A DNA stretch of 64,000 nucleotides from Epichloe hybrida (Eukaryota; Ascomycota; Sordariomycetes; Hypocreales; Clavicipitaceae), in assembly GCA_019022495.1 (NCBI GenBank), contig JAFEKR010000042.1, positions 186,001 to 250,000 on the forward strand. Direction: 5' to 3'. Made by a program: the position numbers and the translations under genes. This document shows, piece by piece, positions 50,952 to 60,144 of this stretch. Below the pieces are notes generated by a model that worked only from the letters and a program-made list of their open reading frames with translations, searched no databases and was not told the DNA's origin. Position 1 is the stretch's first letter. The number at the start of each line of letters is the position of its first letter.

Positions 50952-52208
50952 CTTATACTTATTATAGTAAATATAAAGTGGTTTTTTATCTCCCTTATTA
51001 AGATCTTCTTTAGTCTAACTATTAAGAGTTAGCTCTACTCTAAAAGATTCTCTAGATTTACTTTAAGACCTTCCCTAGGCTTTAATTAAATACCTAATCC
51101 TTGTAATTATAGAGTAGAAATTAAGGGTTTTACCCTTAATCTTAGTAGTAAAGATTAGTGAATTAATTTAAGCTAAAATTAAAGGGAATTAGGTGCTAAT
51201 AGCATTATTAATTATCTTAATTAAAGAGTTGCCTTTTATAATTAAGCAATTTACTTAAAAACATTACTTATAGCTAATTAACGCGTTAGCAAGCTATTTA
51301 TTAATATTAACCTTTACTAGGCTATACTTAATAACTTTATTAAAGTTAACCTTAGCATAATACCTAATTATTTTATTTAAGGGTATTATATTCCTTATAA
51401 GCTCTCTAAGCTTCTTATAAAGTAAGATATACTATAGGATTATTTGCTTATACTTATTTCTAAGTATTATAATAAACTTATTATAGTATTCTCTTATAGT
51501 CTTTAATAAACTCTAATACTAACTATTAAATACTTAATATTATTTATTAAGAACTATACACTAAGCGCTATCTTTAGTATTATTTAGTTATTAAGGGTAT
51601 TTAAAGTATTTCTCTTTAGTTAAGTTAATAATAGGAGTAATACTTATAGGAGGAGAGCTTTCTTAAGATTACTACTAATTACTTATAACTCTAAATATTA
51701 ATATTCTTAAGCGTATTTAAGGCCCTTTAGTCTAGTTTTCTAGTAAAGTAGTTAAAGCTATAATTACTACTTTTCTTACTACTAGAGTCCCTTTTCCTAT
51801 TAGGATTAGTAGCTTAGGTAAGTAGTTAAGAGTTATTATTAAATTAGGATTAATAAAGACCTAAATCCTATCTTTAATAGCTCTTACCTTTATTATCTTA
51901 AACCATAAGTCCTAATAATAGGGTTCCTATAGCTTAACTACTAGCTTATAGCCTTAAGTAGTATTAGTTTCCTTAGATATCTTAATAATATCCTATATTA
52001 TTATTATTATAATTTATTAAACTTTAACCTATGTAAATCTTCCTTACTGCTAGGGGTTACTTAATTATAATATTAATAATTATAATTAAACCCTATTCTC
52101 TTACTAGGATATACTGAATTTAATAATTAATTAATTAGAATTAACTTAATAAAAGTATTAATTAGAAAGAAAGGTCTTTATATTATAAACACTAAGTAAT
52201 TACTACTA

Positions 52209-52441
52209 TATTAGACTAAGTAACTAGGATTAGAAATAAAGGTATAGATTAAGTTACCTAACCTTATAAGAGGGCGTGGACTACGGTTTAAATAACTAAG
52301 TACCTATACTATAGGGTGTGTAATTTACCTATATAAACTATACTATGCATCTACTTAAGGTCCGGAAAAGTAACTAGTTAGGTGGGTCCTAGTGTCCAAG
52401 TTGCCTGCATGCGGTTGAATGCTTGCGGCGGGATTCCAACA
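52209..52441 (-). repeat. Right (5') LTR of the outer element
   Basis: 233 bp, starting TATTAGAC (altered from TGTTGGAC) and ending TCCAACA. Sequence to about 52345 is transition-mutated; the outer 95 bp or so are normal. Confidence 0.93.
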
Positions 52442-52878
52442 GGGGGTCAGTCACTTGGCGGGGGTCACTTGGCGGGGGTCACTTGGCGGGGGTCACTGGC
52501 GGGGGTGGGTCGGTCGGTGATAACATGTCGTCGAAAATTTCCAAATATATTCGTGCTGGAAACTCGTGGACCGCTTCAGTCTGCACTCGCAAACTGGACT
52601 CACATTGACAAGACAAGACTTTCGCCTCTCTGTACTGCATGGTAGTGAGAACAAAGTAGTTGAAAGCATCTAATGTCTAACATAGAGAAGCTTCATTCAA
52701 GCGGACAGTTCTCGAGCCCCCAGCCATTTGTCGGCCAGCCGGCAGTAACTAATCTTGGCGGGATGCTAGGAGACGTGCTGATCTTTGTCTCCATCTCGAG
52801 TTTGCATCAACCGAAACGATCAACGAAACTTGCTAATACTCTCAAGATCAAGCCTGGTAAGAATTACTGCCATGTAAT
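52442..52878. other. Intergenic region with 14-bp tandem repeat
   Basis: At 52442-52505 the unit GGGGGTCACTTGGC is repeated four to five times with small variation. It starts exactly at the target duplication of the outer retroelement. The rest shows no gene. It is downstream of the intracellular paralogue (-). Confidence 0.7.
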
Positions 52879-53373
52879 CTATTCATGCCCACATGCCCAT
52901 TTGACATAGTCACCGGCCACTTCGTCGAAAATCTTGTCCCAATTCTTCGCCTCTAGCTTCGACTCCTTGTACTCAGTATCAAGTTCCTCTCGCGTCTTAT
53001 CGGTGCCTTCATCCTTCTCCGAAAGGCGCTTGAGCTGACTAGCACGCTTAGGATGCACACCGGCCGCGGGTCCTATGTCGCAGGCAAAGAGGTAGGACTC
53101 GCCTGGGCAATCAACTGGCGTGTGAAAGACACCGAATTCCTCTGCTCTGATGAGATCCTCTGTTGTATTGACATTGTAGAGCTCGTCAAACATCAGCCAC
53201 GGCTCGCCGGTATGGGTAATGCCTCGGTAGCTCTGTCGCTCTTCGAGTGTCAGGGTGCGCTTCATGTCCTCGCGCACTATCGCCTTGTGTTCTTCGAAAG
53301 TGGCTACGCTTCCCATCATTTTTTCCAAGGCAGGAATTGATCTGACAATTTTCATGCCGCTGCTCGAGGCCAT
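52879..53373 (-). CDS. Hypothetical protein, intracellular paralogue of the divergent secreted protein
   Basis: An intronless 164-codon frame starting MASSSGMKIVRSIPALEKMM. It has no signal peptide and no membrane segment. Residues about 35-155 align by eye with residues about 28-157 of the protein at 54254-54883. Shared points are Y-x-G-I-x-x-T-G, then a T-x-EDLI-x-AE(F) block, a P-x-D/C-x-G-x-x-YL block, and a C-terminal L-x-x-x-YK … D-x-V-A-x-x-(Y/F)-V-x-W block. Function is unknown. The 5' region carries three to four copies of TTGTCGT just before the ATG (53374-53397). Confidence 0.72.
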   Translation of the reverse strand: MASSSGMKIVRSIPALEKMMGSVATFEEHKAIVREDMKRTLTLEERQSYRGITHTGEPWLMFDELYNVNTTEDLIRAEEFGVFHTPVDCPGESYLFACDIGPAAGVHPKRASQLKRLSEKDEGTDKTREELDTEYKESKLEAKNWDKIFDEVAGDYVKWACGHE

Positions 53374-54253
53374 TGTCGTTTGTCGTTTGTCGTTTGTGGT
53401 GGAAGAGAAGATGAAATATGAACTGTTGAACGATGTTTTGATGAGTGAGGAGGAAACGTCGGCTGGGTGTTAATAATTATTTGAGGTCTCGGGGTGGGTA
53501 CTATCGGGTAGCTTTGTTAACGTTGATGCCACCCTCTTTTTCGGATGAATATAAGCCAATTGCACCTCGAGATACGCGATCCCACTATGCCTATTTAGGT
53601 ACATTTTCGTCTTATGTGCATGGGGCTGCTGCCCCCATCTGTCTTACATACATGCACTGCCTCGCAAACATTGGTCTCGGCAGCAACCGCCTATCAGAGA
53701 CCGACGAATTGATTGTCCTTGTATCACGATTGTGACGAGCGATGGAAGATGCAGGGACGGATTACTGGTCAAAAAGAAGAGCTGGGTAGCACCTTAGCCA
53801 ACACACTGCTGACCTACGTACAAGTAGCGGATGCGTACTATTTTCAATTGGAAACAGCAACGATATTTGTACTCGCACACGACTGTACTTTGATACGTAC
53901 GCATTAGTCTGCTTCCGAAATGGTGCTTTGGGTGTCTGTGCAGAATATTACGGTGATCATTCATTGGCGAGTGAGAATTATGTCGAAATGATTTGAGTTA
54001 CAATACGTTAAGATCGAGAACATCACATAGTTGCGGTACTCATCTAGTCTGCTTACAGATGGTCTCGATTATGATGTCTGAGGAGTCCAAGTTTCGGCGC
54101 ACTCCGCCGTCTAGCTTAACTCAAAAAGTATTTAAGGGCATCAATATCGCATGTCAAAATGTCTCGCCTTCAGTTTGGTCTTATAAACATCTACAACAGA
54201 AACTTCAAGCTTAACATCGTTTCAACACCCCCCCCCCCCCCCCCATCTCAACA
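53374..54253. other. Divergent promoter region of the paralogue pair
   Basis: 880 bp between the two paralogues. It holds a TTGTCGT repeat next to the minus-strand start, a TATA-like CTTATAAACAT (about 54179-54189) and a run of 17 C (54228-54244) that ends 9 bases before the plus-strand ATG. Confidence 0.6.
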
Positions 54254-54883
54254 ATGAGACTGTCCTTGTCTATTCTGGCTCTCGCCGCTGCCGCCAGCGC
54301 TCTCCCATCCTCCCAGCAACATGTGGATTCTGTGAGAGCGGAGCTCAAGCTCCCTTTGTCCCCAGAAGACATGAAACATTACAGTGGTATCAAAGCTACT
54401 GGTACCAGTGGACATTTCTACGAGAACCTCCAGGGCATTGCGACTCCCGAGGACTTGATCGTTGCCGAGTTCAATGGCGCCACTTACAAGCCCGCCGACG
54501 ATGCTGGAACTATTTATCTTTTGTCTGCCGGCAAAGGCATCACTGCCACAGTCAATCATGACATGGCGACCAAATATGAATCTCTCATCGACGGCGGCAT
54601 GGCTGTTTCTGGCGAGACGAAAGCTCAGCTCGAGGCCAGATACAAGTCCATGTCTCAGTCGCTGAGTATCGAAGAGAGGGATGCTCTTCTGGATGGCGTG
54701 GCCACGGCCTTTGTGGAATGGTCCTCCGGGGTCGGGAGTCTGGAGAAGAGAAGAAATTATTATTGCAAGAAGAATGGGGATGCATGCAGCAAGACCGTGG
54801 CATGCAAGAAGAATACAACCATTGAGAATAAGGACTGCATTTGTAACGACTCGAAGTGCAAGACCATTACTCCTGATATTTAA
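54254..54883 (+). CDS. Secreted protein with paralogous domain and six-cysteine C-terminal tail
   Basis: An intronless 209-residue protein. Residues 1-17 (MRLSLSILALAAAASAL) form a clear signal peptide. Residues about 28-157 are homologous to the divergent neighbour. A basic site KRR (165-167) then precedes a 42-residue tail with cysteines 171, 178, 184, 195, 197 and 202 (spacing x6, x5, x10, x1, x4). The layout suggests a precursor cleaved after KR by a Kex2-type protease to release a small disulfide-rich peptide. This is inferred from composition, and no family is recognised. A TATA-like box lies about 70 bp upstream. It could be an extracellular effector-like or surface protein; activity is unknown. 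Confidence 0.85.
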   Translation: MRLSLSILALAAAASALPSSQQHVDSVRAELKLPLSPEDMKHYSGIKATGTSGHFYENLQGIATPEDLIVAEFNGATYKPADDAGTIYLLSAGKGITATVNHDMATKYESLIDGGMAVSGETKAQLEARYKSMSQSLSIEERDALLDGVATAFVEWSSGVGSLEKRRNYYCKKNGDACSKTVACKKNTTIENKDCICNDSKCKTITPDI

Positions 54884-55354
54884 GGGTGTCTGGGTAACCA
54901 TTTGATGGAAACCTGCTGCTGACGTCGAGGTACCATCGAGCCGCTGTCGTCGATAAGATGGTCTGCTTACCAAATATTTTCCCCTTCACTTCACTCTCTT
55001 CGTGGATCTAGCTTCCTATTTATGCCGAGCGCAATTTGTCAACTTCGAATTTGAGCGCGTCACTCGACTGTGGACTAGATGCATCAAGTTACATTAGTCC
55101 AAGTTCTGTAGAACCACACTCCTTTGAAATTCAATAACCAGCAGTATTTGCATCGTTTCTGGTGATTACATGCGGGAGAAACACTGACGAGAATGCCTTG
55201 ATTATCGAGTACTCGTCTCCAGTCTTGCCGTCCAACGCGATGACATCATTCTTGACCCTAGAAGAACAACAGAAGGCTGTATTAGCAAATACCCTCATGT
55301 AGTGCTTCAGCGAGAAGCTCTCACGCCTGAAACTGCTCAGAGGTTGCGCCTATC

Positions 55355-55427
55355 TAGCAAGTAACTTAGCCAGTGGGCGTTAGTCTCACGGCCAAGGTGT
55401 GCTGAGTTCGAACTTACAAGGTAGCTA
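55355..55427 (+). pseudogene. tRNA-Met-like relic
   Basis: It contains a box-A-like TTAGCCAGTGGGCG and a box-B-like GAGTTCGAAC at roughly tRNA spacing, with GTTAGTCTCA between them resembling the anticodon arm of elongator tRNA-Met. The acceptor and anticodon stems do not pair properly, so it is not a functional tRNA. It could also be a tRNA-derived short interspersed element. Confidence 0.3.
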
Positions 55428-56609
55428 AAAGCGGGCATTTACGGAAACTTAGAGCTACAACTGTGCCCAGACCCAAAAATTGATAATTCAACTCTATAGG
55501 TGTGTAGAGCCGTGGTTGCTATCATGGGGGACTGGTATCACTTTTATTTAGATTGCACACTTCATTTCGTATTCAGGACTTGCCCCAGGGGGCCAGATGT
55601 TCACGTCAATTCTATGCTTCCAGATACCAGCTCCAAGTGGATAGTACTCCAGATACTCAGGCACGCACATGACGGCAAGACATCTTATTTTACGCAAACA
55701 CATGTGCTTGCTCTTCTCTTTCCATCCGGTTAGTAGTGGTACTAACTGAGTTCATCTCCTTTTTGCTTGCGGTCACTCTCGTCGTCGATTCAGATGTGTA
55801 TCATAAGATTTTGCGTCACGGCTCTTCGATATAGAGCATTCTTCACTCAAAACCATGAACGGACACGTGTTTATAGAAACGCTACACTGTGGTGTTGGAT
55901 ATCCTGCGACTGGGATAGTCTTCGGATTGCGGCCTTTTATGGACCTGTCTGGTAAGCCATGATTTGATGCCCTCATTTCAAGGCATCCCTTTGGAGAAAT
56001 CTGTTCAGGAATTTCAGTCAAAGTATCAAATCGGTCAGAAAGTCAGTCAAATCGTCAGTCAGTTAGTCAATCAAGTCGTTAGCCAAATCGTTAGTTAAAA
56101 AGTCAGTTAGACAAAAAAACAGACGCGGATAATAGTTAGCCCGGGTGGATACCGAAGCTTTCCCCGCGCCTATGATGCCAGGCAACCAACCACATTAAGG
56201 GTCTTGTGTTGACATATTCACAGCCTCACGTCGCAGCCTCAGGCACCAGCCTCGTCATCCTCTCTTCGTTTGACGATGCAGCTTCCCGTTATCGCATTTG
56301 TGATGGCGTTTGCTATCGCGCTTCATTGCAGGCTTCACTTGAAGACCTAGATTCATCGCTTATAATAGCTTCCCTTTTCCTTGCTAGATTCTGAATTCCT
56401 AGATAGTAATTCTACATCATCATTTCTTTTCATCGCTCTTTGCCACCAAATCACTCCACATCTTGTAACATACACTAAGCTCCAAACGAAGGTAAGAAAG
56501 TGAGGATTACCAAGAGCCAAGAGAGCGCACCAAGCTAGCAACAGCCACGTCAGATTCCAGTCTCATGCTTATGCATGTCTCCCTTCGACAAGCAGACAAG
56601 CAGATTGTT

Positions 56610-56617
56610 TATAAAAG
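56610..56617 (+). promoter_or_regulatory. TATA box candidate
   Basis: TATAAAAG lies 28 bp before the ATG at 56638. If transcription starts about 30 bp downstream of the TATA box, the leader would be almost absent or a later ATG would be used. Confidence 0.4.
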
Positions 56618-56637
56618 GCCCGAAATAACTGCACAGC

Positions 56638-57837
56638 ATGGCTTCTGGAATCAAAGTCATCATCTCTCACTCGGACCTTGAGGATCTCGGCCAATCTGCC
56701 CAAGTCACCCATGTCAGGCACCTATCCTCCTATAGTTGGATAGAGGCGTCTACACCAACAATCCTTGTACCTGGCGTTCCGCCACTCTGGAATCCCCCCC
56801 GGGGCCCTCGGAAGCTAGAGAAAGATTCTGGCTTCGTTTACATAGCCCAAAATGCCGCCCGACACCCAGACTGCCCGATGGAGCCATTGTTTCGCTCCCT
56901 GTTCATAGAGCACCCGACATTTCATCTCCCCACCGTCGATGTCATCACTGATCGGAACATTATTCGCAAGCTACTCCAATTTGTCCGACCTGATCAGACC
57001 AGCTACCCGCTCGAAGCTTTCACTATCAATGCTGAGGTTGTCCAAAACACAATCATATTTCGCCGTACAAAGGCGGCTACAAGTGAGGTCATTGGGCCCA
57101 ATGACTTCCGTGGTTTCGGCCATCAATTCGAGCGACGCTACACCACTGCCGAGGTAAGTGGTAGCACAGGTCACCACCGGATCCTATCATTCCGCTTTTG
57201 TGGTATGAGTTTCGTCGTCCGGCATATGACAGATGGCTATGTTAAGACGGATGCAATCGGCCACAAAGGAGCGGATAGAGACAGTCTCACAAACTTACTA
57301 CGCGACTTATCGTTAAAAGCGAATGATGATAATTCATACACAAGCATAGCCGAATCCAAGCTCAGGATTCGGCGAGGAGGCCAAGTCGTGCCTCCCAGTT
57401 CCATCATCGAGATCAAGACTCGCACAAGAAAGAAGTTGATCGATATCGACGAAATTGCGCCACAACTCTGGGTTTCGCAAACTCCCAAGCTGGTGCGAGC
57501 TTATCACGTCAGAGGCCAGTTTTTGGACCCTAAAGTCGAGGATGTAGCCGCCAAGATCCGGGATTGGGAAGCGAAGCATCAGCCGGATTTGATGAAACTG
57601 GGGTGGCTTATCAAGAGAATCATCTCCATTGCGAATGAGCTAGGGGGGGCAGTGGTGATCAAGTACGATGTTTTAAAGGAAGAGCTGTCTGTCCAACAGA
57701 ACGCCGATGCCTCCAGCCTGTTGCCAAAAGACCTGTACGCCAGATGGACTGTTGTTGAAACCAAGACGAGGAGAGCCAGAAACCAAAGGCAAACAGAGCA
57801 CTCACGCCAATCCAAGAGTTACGACGCACCAGCATGA
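56638..57837 (+). CDS. Fungus-specific protein with nuclease-like motifs (often labelled GGPP synthetase)
   Basis: An intronless 399-residue protein starting MASGIKVIISHSDLEDLG. It belongs, as I recall it, to a Sordariomycete family carried in databases as geranylgeranyl pyrophosphate synthetase (recognisable in YSWIEASTPTI, DSGFVYIAQNAARHP, GFGHQFE and GSTGHHRILSFRF). It lacks the DDxxD aspartate-rich motifs of prenyl synthases, so that label looks wrong. Instead there is HMTDGYV (Asp199), SSIIEIKTRTR (Glu258-x-Lys260) and APQLWVSQTPKL, an order resembling the D…ExK…Q core of PD-(D/E)xK nucleases and Rai1/DXO-type enzymes. This is an inference from motif order only. No signal peptide or membrane segment is seen. 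The stop overlaps the next start by ATGA. Confidence 0.8.
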   Translation: MASGIKVIISHSDLEDLGQSAQVTHVRHLSSYSWIEASTPTILVPGVPPLWNPPRGPRKLEKDSGFVYIAQNAARHPDCPMEPLFRSLFIEHPTFHLPTVDVITDRNIIRKLLQFVRPDQTSYPLEAFTINAEVVQNTIIFRRTKAATSEVIGPNDFRGFGHQFERRYTTAEVSGSTGHHRILSFRFCGMSFVVRHMTDGYVKTDAIGHKGADRDSLTNLLRDLSLKANDDNSYTSIAESKLRIRRGGQVVPPSSIIEIKTRTRKKLIDIDEIAPQLWVSQTPKLVRAYHVRGQFLDPKVEDVAAKIRDWEAKHQPDLMKLGWLIKRIISIANELGGAVVIKYDVLKEELSVQQNADASSLLPKDLYARWTVVETKTRRARNQRQTEHSRQSKSYDAPA

Positions 57838-58355
57838 ACAATTATTTCGCCATGATTTACCCTTTGCCGCCGTCATACGAGCCGCGAGCGACAAAGGGTT
57901 TCGCCAGGGACATGCCACCGGACCTGAGAGATTACCAAAGCCTCTGCGAGTCGTTCAAAGCTTCCGGACTCGACGTCCTTCAAGAGCGCCAAGTACGTGA
58001 TTTGATGAGTGATTTGAGAAGAGGCAAGGAGGACCGGGACCTAGACGAGGGCCGGAGGATCGCAGGTTGCAGAACCATCGCACGTGATACTGCTTTCAAG
58101 CTCATCTACGCCTTTCTACAGGAGTACAACGGAGATGGCAACGCTGCTTACAATGCAACGGTTTTTGTGGTTTCGCATTTCCGGATATTTGGCTATAGAA
58201 TACAAAAAATGGTTCGAGTGGCTTTTGAGCACAAATTTACTCTCTCTGTCAAGCAGCGACGGGAATTGGATAAATGGCTAGTAAGTGGAGACTGGCATGA
58301 AGACGATGCAACTACGGAGGAGGACAATTGCTCTGACTACCGGGACTCGGACTAA
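57834..58355 (+). CDS. Hypothetical protein overlapping the upstream gene by ATGA
   Basis: A 173-codon frame starting MNNYFAMIYPLPPSYEPRAT, with its ATG overlapping the TGA of the preceding frame. The middle is charged and helical (ERQVRDLMSDLRRGKEDRDLDEGRR), followed by a hydrophobic-aromatic stretch, and the C-terminus is acidic (DDATTEEDNCSDYRDSD). No family is recognised. An overlap like this is unusual for separate nuclear genes. It may be a second gene whose true 5' end lies elsewhere, an exon of the upstream gene reached by splicing, or part of a two-cistron transcript. Confidence 0.55.
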   Translation: MNNYFAMIYPLPPSYEPRATKGFARDMPPDLRDYQSLCESFKASGLDVLQERQVRDLMSDLRRGKEDRDLDEGRRIAGCRTIARDTAFKLIYAFLQEYNGDGNAAYNATVFVVSHFRIFGYRIQKMVRVAFEHKFTLSVKQRRELDKWLVSGDWHEDDATTEEDNCSDYRDSD

Positions 58356-60144
58356 CTCCGAGCGTTTGTTTCATTGGCTTTATCATGGCCTGGGCCGCTG
58401 AAATGAACAGAAAAACCGCCAGGCTGCGGAGTCAAGGCGACCTGACACGCCCTGCGATGACAGCAGGTCTATTTGAGCTTTCACAGTCTTGCAGCTCGCC
58501 ACAGGGTCTTCAAGTATAGCAAATATGACTAGGAGAACTGTCTTAGATGCGACGTGGATCCTTCACAAAGGCTGTCACTGGAAATTGACAGAACGTGCAG
58601 GCATTCGCCCAGTGTCCCTGCTATTGCCTTCTCGTTCTTGTCTTGTCTTGTCCTTCATATTTTCCTGTGCTTGAACGCATCGCATGCCAACGTTGACTAC
58701 GGCCAAATTGGCTTATTTGGGTCTCGAAGGTACAGGAGGAAGAACTCGGGATGATTTTTCAGGGCTCATCACTGTGAAATATCATTCTACACCTCCAACA
58801 GATAGAGCCCTTCGCGACTTGATCATGGCAACCTCGTGTGAGCACATAAAGGAGCTTCTTGAAAATGAACTTCTCCGTGAATTACTCAGAAAGGCTCCTG
58901 ATTTCGCAGCAGATGTTCATTTCTCCCATCTGTGAAAACCTTTCTCCTCTGTGCAGCAGCGATACAACTGTCCCTCCTGTGGACATACTTTTCTGCTGAC
59001 TTTTCGGACGGGAATTATCACTGCCCACATTGTTCCAGCAGACGTTCAAGTTGGAGTTCATACCGGATCAATCAAAACGGCTGCAGCTTGCAGCACCGAG
59101 AAGTCGTTTCACATCTGTAACAAAGCTTGATCATTATACAGACCCTGATTGATATTTAGAATTCGGAACCTCTATAACCCAGCGGGGTCAGCAGTGCCAC
59201 CATTACAGCTGCCTGCAATCAGTCTCCCAGATTGACAAACGAGAACGCTATTGACTATACGAGAGTGGCCATGTCTTACAGCTTCTACCATGGCGTTGGA
59301 AGTTCGAAAAGAAAAGTCGAACTGCTTTGGGAAAAGGAGAGTGTGAAGGACACGTGAAGTTGCAGTGCCAGATGGAGGCGGTGGAGCCAGATGATCAAAG
59401 ACGGCCTCGTTGTTCCAGCGACCGCTCAGGGAGATTTGGTCCACCCAACCGCTTGATATTTACTCAACATGATGCAGGGGAAGGAACTCGCCTCTCGAAG
59501 CAACGCAAACGCAAACGCAGACGCAGACGCGGCAGGCTGTGCAGTGGATTGATTCTGCATCTACGGATCCGTATCTCCATCCCCGCTTCCAAGGCTGGCT
59601 GCATCTGCATCATACATACAGGCCTGCGGTAGAATCATCACACACACCATCTTGTTGCGAATGTCCTCATTGGACGTCACCGAGAACCGTTTCCCCACAC
59701 AGTCCGGCCCGTCGGCCCGAACACGTTGGAGGTGGACGGCGGAGTCTCGTGTGCGCACGCTGATTCGCCAGTGCCGCCGCCACGTTTTCTCTGTGTCTGA
59801 CCATGAGTGGGGCTGAGGGTTGCTTTGGTTGGTGACGAGTCTGGACGACTGACAACACACTGATTGACCCGACGCCCGACATACGGATGATATCAGCTTT
59901 TGACGTGCGTCACAGGAGAGTCCAAGTCTCGGCAAGTAAAAGATAAAGGGCTGCGAATCCCTCCGATGAGTGCACTGATGAGTGCACTGATGAGTGCTCT
60001 GATGAGCTCCTTCGTACATGATGGACGCATGACGGACGCACTACTCCCTCCATTCAGCCAACCCCGTCCGTCTCTCGTCTCAATCCACCCCGTTCGTATT
60101 ACTTGTACTTGTCACCACTAGCCTCTCTTCGAGCAACCAGCGCC
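58356..60144. other. Intergenic region with short tandem repeats
   Basis: About 1.8 kb. Repeats include ACGCAAACGC-type hexamers (about 59501-59530) and TGATGAGTGCAC repeated about three times (about 59966-60006), 140 bp before the MARVEL-like gene. An 83-codon plus-strand frame (58684-58935) with a Leu/Glu-rich helix is possible but unsupported. Confidence 0.4.

Larger units (their letters stand above)
33149..52441 (-). mobile_element. RIP-degraded Ty1/copia-type LTR retrotransposon with nested insertions
   Basis: Bounded by 233-bp LTRs (33149-33381 and 52209-52441) that start TGTTGGA and end TCCAACA where unmutated. It is flanked by a 5-bp target duplication GGGGG (33144-33148 and 52442-52446). 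Differences between the LTRs are C/T or G/A transitions. Minus-strand translation near 33790-34000 shows a decayed copia RNase H region with many stops, so the 5' LTR is the right one. Three later insertions interrupt it. Without them and their duplications it is about 5.44 kb, a normal copia size. The interior is very AT-rich with TpA common and CpA/TpG scarce. No intact reading frame remains. Confidence 0.93.
54884..56637. other. Intergenic region with degenerate repeats and a tRNA-like stretch
   Basis: About 1.75 kb without a convincing gene. At 56025-56110 there is a run of variants of GTCAGTCAAATC / GTTAGTCAATC. At 55355-55427 there is sequence resembling a decayed elongator tRNA-Met. 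A TATAAAAG box lies at 56610-56617. Confidence 0.5.

Noticed and set aside
33240..52340. AT-rich block as a centromere or mitochondrial insertion
   Set aside because: LTR pairs, target duplications and decayed copia domains explain the whole block; no mitochondrial genes are seen.
52382..52645. Short frames spanning the outer LTR end and the G-rich repeat
   Set aside because: They are composed of LTR and tandem-repeat sequence only.
56638..57837. Genuine geranylgeranyl pyrophosphate synthase
   Set aside because: No DDxxD motifs or other prenyl-synthase features; the name is considered a database artefact.
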